From assembly GCA_030690515.1 (NCBI GenBank), contig JAUYGP010000141.1:1-5666 (forward strand): DNA of 5,666 nt, written 5' to 3'. Position numbers and translations under genes: made by a program. Below are positions 1 to 5,666 of this stretch, one piece after another (the stretch's first letter is position 1; each line of letters begins with the position of its first letter). The DNA is from Giesbergeria sp. (GTDB lineage: Bacteria > Pseudomonadota > Gammaproteobacteria > Burkholderiales > Burkholderiaceae_C). The notes below the pieces were generated by a model. That model worked only from the letters and a program-made list of their open reading frames with translations. It made no database searches and had not been told where the DNA came from.

Positions 1-2
1 TG

Positions 3-104
3 CTGCGCGAGCTCGAAGCCCATCCCGAGGCCTGGGAAATCGTCACGTTCGAGAACGAACGTCTGGCACCCACCGGCTTCGCACAGCCGGTGCGCGCCTG
101 GTAA
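3..104 (+). CDS. 3' end of an unidentified gene (partial)
   Basis: An open frame enters from the left edge and ends at TAA 102-104. The visible 33 residues begin LRELEAHPEAWEIVTFENER and end in QPVRAW. The mix of acidic and hydrophobic residues looks like the C-terminus of a soluble globular protein; no signature motif is present, so I do not assign a family. Codon choice (ctg, gcc, gag, cgc) matches a native GC-rich gene. The next gene starts 23 bases after the stop on the same strand, so the two may be cotranscribed. The alternative, that this is a chance open frame, is possible because so little is visible. Confidence 0.6.
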   Translation: MRELEAHPEAWEIVTFENERLAPTGFAQPVRAW

Positions 105-127
105 CGGCCGCTAAGGGCCTTTTCCCT

Positions 128-304
128 ATGTTACTTTTTCGCTGGATCGTCATGCTGCTGCTGCTCGTGGCGGCGCTGTGCTTCGCGTTCTACGCGGGCA
201 CCGGTCAGGCGCGCTACAAACAGCTGGGTTTTATCGTGCTCAAGTGGACCATGATCGCCGCAGGTGTTTTCTTTGCGGTACTCATCCTGGAGCGCGGCTT
301 CTGA
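128..304 (+). CDS. small two-helix inner-membrane protein, function unknown
   Basis: This 58-residue ORF starts MLLFRWIVMLLLLVAALCFA and stops at TGA 302-304. It has two hydrophobic stretches, about residues 6-23 and 34-54, joined by a short polar loop (GTGQARYKQ). Arg5 and the basic loop residues would flank the membrane segments, so a helical hairpin in the inner membrane is expected. A purine-rich AAGGG at 113-117 lies 10 bases before the ATG and supports this start. It follows the preceding stop by 23 bases, so it may be the last gene of an operon entering from the left. I do not recognise a named family. Its stop codon sits beside the promoter proposed for thiC, so it ends where the thiamine unit begins. 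Length, hydropathy pattern and ribosome site make it a credible real gene rather than a chance ORF. Confidence 0.7.
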   Translation: MLLFRWIVMLLLLVAALCFAFYAGTGQARYKQLGFIVLKWTMIAAGVFFAVLILERGF

Positions 305-332
305 CGCTGTAAGTGATTTCTCGGCCTATACT
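301..332 (+). promoter_or_regulatory. candidate sigma-70 promoter of thiC
   Basis: TATACT at 327-332 differs from the TATAAT consensus at one base. A start about 7 bases downstream would fall near 339, exactly where the TPP aptamer begins, which is the main reason to believe it. The best -35 candidate is CTGACG at 301-306 (4 of 6 matches to TTGACA), but the 20-base spacer is long, so the -35 assignment is weak. The -35 candidate overlaps the stop of the small membrane gene. Confidence 0.45.
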
Positions 333-339
333 CGCCCCT

Positions 340-440
340 GCTCCGGGGTGTGCTGATGCGCTGAGATGCCGGGGGTCTGGAAACAGGCTCCCTGGCGAAC
401 CCGACGAACTTGATCCGGTTCATACCGGCGGAAGAAGAGC
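340..440 (+). promoter_or_regulatory. TPP riboswitch aptamer (THI element) upstream of thiC
   Basis: The conserved THI-box signals are present in order: GGGGTG (345-350), CTGAGA (361-366), then GAACTTGATCCGG (406-418) followed by CATACCGGCGGAAGA. Stems can be paired by eye. P1 is GCTC 340-343 with GAGC 437-440. P2 is CGGG 344-347 with CCCG 400-403. A short GTGC/GCGC stem spans 348-361. A long P3-type hairpin, 368-396, is closed by a GAAA tetraloop at 380-383. P5 is CCGG 415-418 with CCGG 425-428. TTGATC in place of the commoner CTGATC is a tolerated variant as far as I know. TPP riboswitches of this family sit before thiC in many bacteria and lower its expression when TPP is abundant. The thiC ATG is 121 bases beyond the aptamer. 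Confidence 0.93.
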
Positions 441-560
441 CGACCTCCTTGTCTGCGTGCATGCCCCATCGGGCTTACACGCCGTCCACAGATGCTATCC
501 GTGTCTATGGAGGCGCAGGTCCAGTCCGGAGCACCCATCCACCGGACCCAGGAGACCTGC
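441..560 (+). promoter_or_regulatory. riboswitch expression platform, probably translational
   Basis: Three elements lie between aptamer and ATG. First, ACCTCCTT (443-450) is identical to the 16S rRNA anti-Shine-Dalgarno tail, so it could pair with the thiC ribosome site AGGAG (550-554) or with GGAGG (509-513). Second, a hairpin pairs GCGTG 455-459 with CACGC 478-482 and GCCC 463-466 with GGGC 471-474. Third, GCAGGTC 515-521 is a perfect complement of GACCTGC 554-560, with an inner stem TCCGG 525-529/CCGGA 542-546. This last structure buries the end of the Shine-Dalgarno and the bases before the ATG. No stem is followed by a T tract, so control at translation initiation fits better than intrinsic termination. 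The pairings are seen by eye; which state TPP favours is inference. Confidence 0.6.
550..555 (+). promoter_or_regulatory. thiC ribosome binding site
   Basis: AGGAGA lies 6 bases before ATG 562 and fixes that start against the longer open frame. Its last bases (554-555) fall inside the stem 515-521/554-560, and AGGAG is complementary to CTCCT at 445-449, so its accessibility is plausibly what the riboswitch controls. Confidence 0.75.
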
Positions 561-561
561 C

Positions 562-2457
<1,896 letters not shown>

Positions 2458-2543
2458 CGTGCTTGCTGCCTGGGCCAGTGGTTTCCAAGGTGCGGCTGTC
2501 GCAGGCGGTGAATACCCTGTGAGTGCCCAGTAACAGCCTCGCT

Positions 2544-2549
2544 TATATT
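2544..2549 (+). promoter_or_regulatory. weak -10 candidate for the chemoreceptor gene
   Basis: TATATT is the best -10-like hexamer in the 176-base gap between thiC and the chemoreceptor gene. No convincing -35 sits 16-18 bases upstream; TGTGAG at 2518-2523 is the nearest resemblance but is 20 bases away. I see no sigma-28 flagellar-type promoter. The remainder of the gap shows no ORF. Confidence 0.25.
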
Positions 2550-2558
2550 CATCGCAAA

Positions 2559-2577
2559 TGCAGCCCACAAGGCTGCG
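2559..2577 (+). other. small hairpin in the gap between thiC and the chemoreceptor gene
   Basis: GCAGCC (2560-2565) and GGCTGC (2571-2576) form a perfect six-base-pair stem with loop CACAA, extendable by one T-G wobble. No T tract follows, so it is not a standard intrinsic terminator for thiC. It would lie at the start of the transcript leader if the -10 at 2544-2549 is used. Its role is unknown. Confidence 0.4.
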
Positions 2578-2621
2578 GCGGGGCATGGCAACAAGGCCAG
2601 TGCCCATGACTACCATTTTCT

Positions 2622-2630
2622 GGAAGGGGA
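2622..2630 (+). promoter_or_regulatory. chemoreceptor gene ribosome binding site
   Basis: The purine run GGAAGGGGA ends 3 bases before ATG 2634. Its AAGGGG core, spaced 4 bases from the ATG, is somewhat close but supports this start. Confidence 0.65.
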
Positions 2631-2633
2631 GCC

Positions 2634-4277
2634 ATGAACGCTCTGGGCCGTCTATCGATTCGCGCACGTCTGTACTTCAGCACGATTTTTTCTTTGGTTC
2701 TGCTGGTGGTGCTCGGGGGCATGGGCTACGTGGCGCTGGACCGCACCCGCGATACCGTGCAGGAGCTGTTCGCGCACCGCGTGCAGACCCTCACCGATAT
2801 GTCCGATCTGCGCACCACGCTGGGTGACCTGCGCCGCATCGAGAAAGACATCATCATCAACTTCAACAACAGTGTCGAGGTATCGACGCTGCGCGAGCGC
2901 TGGGCCGCCGCGCTGGCTGCGCTTCGCAAGAGCCTGGGTGCTGTGCGGCAGGTGCAGGCGGAAGATGCAGAATTCGTTGGTGTGATCGACAAGGTGCTGG
3001 ACGAGGTCAAGCAGTACGAGACCGGGATCAACCCGATCTTCGAGCAGATCGAGGGGGCGATGCTCGACGGTGCCGGTGGCGGGGCCTATGCCAACCGCCT
3101 GCGAAGCCACATGGAGACGGCCGATAAGCTCATGAGCGACCTGGCCGCCAGCGCGCGCACCCGTATGGACGAGGCGCGCCAGGGCGTGGAATCGCGTACC
3201 GCCTTCATGTCCGTACTGATCGGCGTGGCGCTGTTGCTGGGGCTGGCCGTCCTCATTCCCATTACCTTTTTTAGCGTGCGGTCCATCACCCGATCGCTGG
3301 AACTGGCGCGCCGGTTGGCTGAGCGCATTGCCGGTGGCGACCTCTCGCGCGATGTGCAGGTTCAGCAGCAGGATGAGGTGGGCCAGTTGGTGATGGCCAT
3401 GGGCCGCATGCAGGAGTCACTGCGTGACCTTGTGCGCCAGGTGCAGGATGCGGCAGGCAACATCTCCACCGCCAGCGGCGAAATCGCCAGTGGAAACCAC
3501 GACCTGAGTCACCGTACTGAACAGACAGCGGCCAACCTGGAGGAAACATCGTCGTCCATGGAGCTGCTCACCAGCACGGTGCAGCAAAGCGCCGAATCCT
3601 CGCGCCATGCCAATGATTTCGCTAATTCTGCAGCCGAAGTGGCAGGGCGCGGCGGCGCCGTGGTGGCCCGGGTGGTGAGTACCATGGAGCAGATCACCAC
3701 CAGCTCGCGCAAGATTGCCGACATCACGGGGGTGATCGATGGCATTGCCTTCCAGACCAACATCCTGGCCTTGAATGCTGCCGTGGAAGCCGCCCGTGCA
3801 GGCGAGCAGGGCCGGGGTTTTGCCGTCGTGGCGAGCGAGGTGCGCAGCCTGGCGGGCCGCAGTGCCGAGGCCGCCAAGGAAATCAAAGCCTTGATCGGTG
3901 CCTCGGTCGAGCGGGTGGAAGACGGTGCCCGCCTGGTGGGCCAGGCCGGTCAAACCATGACCGAGATCGTGGGCAGTGTGCGCCGTGTCACGGACATCAT
4001 TGGTGAGATCACCGCGTCGACCGCCGAGCAACGCGACAACATTGGCCAGATCAGTCAGGCGGTGCGCCAGTTGGACCAGATGACGCAGCAAAACGCGGCC
4101 CTGGTGGAGCAGTCCACCGCCGCGTCCGAGTCGCTGCGCGAGCAGGCGCGTGGGTTGGCCAGTGCGGTCAGCCAGTTCAAGCTCAGCGACAGTGGCCAGA
4201 ACCCCAATGCAGCAGCAGCGCCGGTGCCTGCACCCGCGCGGCGGGCTGCGCTGGGGTCATCGCTGCGTCTCAAATAG
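2634..4277 (+). CDS. methyl-accepting chemotaxis protein (Tsr/Tar topology)
   Basis: This 547-residue transmembrane chemoreceptor would signal through CheW and CheA at the cell pole. TM1 spans about residues 13-35. Residues 36-189 form a helical periplasmic sensor of the 4HB_MCP type, with the typical LRRIEKDIIINF segment. TM2 is about 190-213 and is followed by HAMP to about 266. The cytoplasmic coiled-coil has a methylation-type region at EQTAANLEET (296-305). The highly conserved hairpin tip runs from D369 GIAFQTNILALNAAVEAARA to EQGRGFAVVASEVR (391-404). After SAVSQFKL the tail is Ala/Pro-rich and ends SSLRLK, with no NWETF-like CheR/CheB-docking pentapeptide. The usual HAMP proline (ITRPL) is Ser221 here (ITRSL). 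The ligand cannot be read from sequence. No che or flagellar genes adjoin, so it is an orphan receptor. Its end overlaps convergent cobC by 8 bases. Confidence 0.97.
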   Translation: MNALGRLSIRARLYFSTIFSLVLLVVLGGMGYVALDRTRDTVQELFAHRVQTLTDMSDLRTTLGDLRRIEKDIIINFNNSVEVSTLRERWAAALAALRKSLGAVRQVQAEDAEFVGVIDKVLDEVKQYETGINPIFEQIEGAMLDGAGGGAYANRLRSHMETADKLMSDLAASARTRMDEARQGVESRTAFMSVLIGVALLLGLAVLIPITFFSVRSITRSLELARRLAERIAGGDLSRDVQVQQQDEVGQLVMAMGRMQESLRDLVRQVQDAAGNISTASGEIASGNHDLSHRTEQTAANLEETSSSMELLTSTVQQSAESSRHANDFANSAAEVAGRGGAVVARVVSTMEQITTSSRKIADITGVIDGIAFQTNILALNAAVEAARAGEQGRGFAVVASEVRSLAGRSAEAAKEIKALIGASVERVEDGARLVGQAGQTMTEIVGSVRRVTDIIGEITASTAEQRDNIGQISQAVRQLDQMTQQNAALVEQSTAASESLREQARGLASAVSQFKLSDSGQNPNAAAAPVPAPARRAALGSSLRLK

Positions 4278-4836
4278 GCGCATAGCAGGTCCAGTGCCCA
4301 GGCGCAGGGGCCTGCGCCGGCCACTGCGCCGCTGTGGGGAATTGGCCCTGTTTCCCCTGGTCACACCGCAGCCATTGCACGCAGCGCGCCACGCCAGCAT
4401 GGCTGATCCACAGCATATCGCTGGGCTGCGCCCGCACCTCCTGCAGTGCCGCGTTCACACGCTCCAGCATTTGCGCCAGGCTGTCGCCACCACCGGGGCG
4501 GTGGTCGGCAAAGCGGGCAGTCCATGCATCGATGTCGGTGCGTGCGATGGCATTCCAGGCCTGTCCCTCCCAGCAGCCAAAATCCATTTCGGCGAGGCGC
4601 TCGTCGGGGGCGATCGCTATATCGGGCCGTAGCGCCTGCAATTGGTGGGCCAGCAGAGCGCAGCGTTGTAGGGGCGAATGGCGGGCCGATAGACCCTGGG
4701 GTAGCCAGTTGGCCAGGCGCTGGGCGCTGGCGGCTGTGGCGGCGGGGTCGGCCGGGGCGTCCAGCCGACCGTAGCAGGTGCCGGGGGGCAGCAATACGGG
4801 CGCGTGCCGTGCAATCCACAGCCGCTGGAGCGTCAT
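4270..4836 (-). CDS. cobC: alpha-ribazole phosphatase, histidine phosphatase family
   Basis: CobC removes the phosphate from alpha-ribazole 5'-phosphate, or from the adenosylcobalamin 5'-phosphate made by CobS, in the last steps of B12 nucleotide-loop assembly. The 188-residue product has the phosphohistidine core. IARHAP carries R10 and the nucleophile H11. SPLQRC gives R58, LAEMDFGCWEG gives the likely acid/base E83 with E90, and WISHAGVAR gives H146. The motif is RHA rather than RHG, as in many proteobacterial CobC-like proteins. The CYGRLD segment (21-26) is also CobC-like. Family alone would leave other histidine phosphatases open, but the ATGA overlap with cobS makes the cobalamin role near certain. 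No strong ribosome site precedes the ATG (CGGGTTCGGCGC), which fits translational coupling to cobS. Its stop codon lies inside the end of the convergent chemoreceptor gene. Confidence 0.93.
   Translation of the reverse strand: MTLQRLWIARHAPVLLPPGTCYGRLDAPADPAATAASAQRLANWLPQGLSARHSPLQRCALLAHQLQALRPDIAIAPDERLAEMDFGCWEGQAWNAIARTDIDAWTARFADHRPGGGDSLAQMLERVNAALQEVRAQPSDMLWISHAGVARCVQWLRCDQGKQGQFPTAAQWPAQAPAPGHWTCYAPI
4301..4318. terminator. GC-rich inverted repeat, possible end-of-transcript hairpin
   Basis: GGCGCAGG (4301-4308) and CCTGCGCC (4311-4318) are perfect complements separated by two bases; realistically a 7-base-pair stem with a 4-base loop. It lies 23 bases after the chemoreceptor stop and within the last codons of cobC (Pro/Ala-rich tail). 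There is no T tract on either strand, so at best it is a weak or 3'-end-protecting structure. Confidence 0.3.
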
Positions 4837-5648
4837 GCGCCGAACCCGCGCCCCAGTGCCAGGGCGGCGCCCAGGTAAAAGCCGATTTCGCTGACCTGCT
4901 GCGTTGCTCCCAGGCAGTCGCCGGTAAAGCCTTGCAGGCGCCGCGCAAACCAGCGGGCCATCCAGCCCGCAGCCAGGGCGCTACAGGTCATGGATGCTAT
5001 TAAAAATAGAGCTGCTTGCGCTTGCCAAACAAGCGCTAGAGGCAAAAAACACCATAAAAATGCGGTGATGAGTGCTCGCCCCGAAATCTGGTCCGCCAGC
5101 GGCTTGCTTTTGGAGCGGGCCGTGTCGCCCACGTGCTCCAGGTGGCGTACCAGCAGCAGCGGCCAGAAGCGCGACAGCACATGTCCACCCACCAGTGCTG
5201 CCAGGGCGGTTGTCAGGCTGTGCGTGCCCAACAAGGCGAGCAGGCTGAGCTTGGCCAACAGGGCCAGCACCAGCGCCATGGCACCAAAGGCGCCAATGCG
5301 CGAATCTTTCATGATGTCCAGCGCCCGTTCGCGGTCCTGGCTGCCGCCCAGGCCATCGGCCACGTCGGCCAGGCCATCTTCATGAAAGCCCCCGGTGATC
5401 AGCACGGTGGTGATGGTGCAAAACACTGCCGCTACCAGCGGGGCCATGGGGTTGGGCGCCAGCGCCATTTGCAACGCGGCAAAGACACCCGTAGCCACCG
5501 CTGCCACCAGCCAGCCTACGCCGGGAAAGTGCGCGCTGCTGGCGCGCAACATCGCCGGGCTGTAGCCTACCCACTGCGCCAGCCGCCCGGTGATGGGGAT
5601 GCGCGTGAAGAACTGCACGGCCAGGAGATAGTGGCGCAGGGCTTGCAT
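4833..5648 (-). CDS. cobS: adenosylcobinamide-GDP ribazoletransferase (cobalamin synthase)
   Basis: CobS is an inner-membrane enzyme joining adenosylcobinamide-GDP to alpha-ribazole (or its phosphate), giving adenosylcobalamin (phosphate). The 271-residue product is slightly long for the family (about 245-260). It starts in family style, MQALRHYLLAVQFFTRIPIT. The conserved GGFHEDGLADVADG (86-99) carries acidic residues thought to bind metal; ERALDIMKDSRIG (107-119) and FTGDCLGATQQ (241-251) follow. Several hydrophobic segments span the membrane (about 43-63, 68-86, 121-141, 145-166, 193-226). Residues about 200-219 are encoded by an AT-rich stem-loop repeat, with rare codons such as TTA, CTA and ATA unlike the rest of the gene. 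ATG 5648 has no visible Shine-Dalgarno; the 18 bases before it are AT-rich and look like another repeat copy. Its stop overlaps the cobC start as ATGA. Any B12 riboswitch or operon promoter would lie beyond the window. Confidence 0.95.
   Translation of the reverse strand: MQALRHYLLAVQFFTRIPITGRLAQWVGYSPAMLRASSAHFPGVGWLVAAVATGVFAALQMALAPNPMAPLVAAVFCTITTVLITGGFHEDGLADVADGLGGSQDRERALDIMKDSRIGAFGAMALVLALLAKLSLLALLGTHSLTTALAALVGGHVLSRFWPLLLVRHLEHVGDTARSKSKPLADQISGRALITAFLWCFLPLALVWQAQAALFLIASMTCSALAAGWMARWFARRLQGFTGDCLGATQQVSEIGFYLGAALALGRGFGA
4989..5050 (+). repeat. AT-rich stem-loop repeat embedded in cobS
   Basis: A block starting CATGGATGCTATTAAAAATA contrasts sharply with the GC-rich flanks. 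Its core pairs GCGCTTG (5018-5024) with CAAGCGC (5030-5036) around loop CCAAA. Flanking pairs extend it to about 5011-5043 (CT 5015-5016 with AG 5038-5039, GCT 5011-5013 with GGC 5041-5043). An A-rich stretch (GGCAAAAAACACC) closes it. The layout, ATGCTATT then A/T-rich then AGCTGCTTGCGCTTG-loop-CAAGCGCTAGAGGC, resembles a dispersed repeat I recall from Acidovorax and relatives, usually between genes. Here it is fully open in the cobS frame on the opposite strand. The edges are approximate. Confidence 0.6.
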
Positions 5649-5666
5649 GAATGCTATTTAATTAGT
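5646..5666 (+). repeat. probable start of a second copy of the same repeat, cut by the window edge
   Basis: CATGAATGCTATT (5646-5658) matches CATGGATGCTATT (4989-5001) at 12 of 13 bases and is in the same orientation. It continues TAATTAGT, comparable to AAAAATAGAG of the internal copy. The stem-loop part would lie beyond the window, so identity as a full copy is inference. It covers the cobS start codon and upstream leader. Confidence 0.45.

Noticed and set aside
455..482. Leader hairpin as an intrinsic transcription terminator of the riboswitch
   Set aside because: The stem is broken by a 3x3 internal loop and is followed by CGTCCACAG, not a T tract.
313..561. 83-codon upstream extension of the thiC frame
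   Set aside because: It translates the TPP aptamer and leader, has no ribosome site at its start, and ThiC from ATG 562 already has full family length with a good AGGAGA.
3417..4091. 224-codon minus-strand open frame opposite the chemoreceptor signalling domain
   Set aside because: Its Gly/His/Arg-rich protein mirrors the repetitive heptad coding on the plus strand; no domain.
4361..4948. 195-codon minus-strand frame overlapping cobC
   Set aside because: Same strand as cobC but a different frame; Arg-rich translation with no motif, whereas the cobC frame shows RHA, SHAG and the acidic active-site residues.
4446..5003. 185-codon plus-strand open frame opposite cobC and cobS
   Set aside because: Arg/Gly/Ala-rich shadow; both minus-strand genes carry complete catalytic motifs.

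Overview
The window reads as a GC-rich betaproteobacterial chromosome segment, most likely Comamonadaceae (Acidovorax-like). Grounds: the overall composition, the style of the ThiC, chemoreceptor, CobC and CobS proteins, and an AT-rich stem-loop repeat of a kind I recall from Comamonadaceae genomes (from memory, not searched).

Layout. Positions 3-104 hold the last codons of an unidentified plus-strand gene. A 58-residue, two-helix membrane protein follows (128-304). A good -10 box (327-332) just after its stop starts the thiamine unit: a TPP riboswitch aptamer (about 340-440), a structured expression platform with a perfect anti-Shine-Dalgarno octamer and a hairpin reaching into the ribosome binding site (441-560), then thiC (562-2457), a full-length 631-residue phosphomethylpyrimidine synthase. 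After a 176-base gap comes a methyl-accepting chemotaxis protein (2634-4277) with a periplasmic four-helix-type sensor, HAMP and signalling domains.

The right part is on the minus strand: cobS (5648-4833) followed by cobC (4836-4270), joined by an ATGA start/stop overlap. They encode the last steps of cobalamin nucleotide-loop assembly. cobC converges on the chemoreceptor gene and the two coding regions overlap by 8 bases, leaving no intergenic terminator.

The thiamine and cobalamin genes are two independent coenzyme units separated by a chemoreceptor; nothing indicates they work together. I found no new defence, mobile or toxin system. The feature most worth attention is an AT-rich stem-loop repeat lying inside the cobS coding region and read through in frame as a membrane segment. 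The start of a probable second copy abuts the cobS start codon at the right edge. The riboswitch expression platform is the second point of interest.
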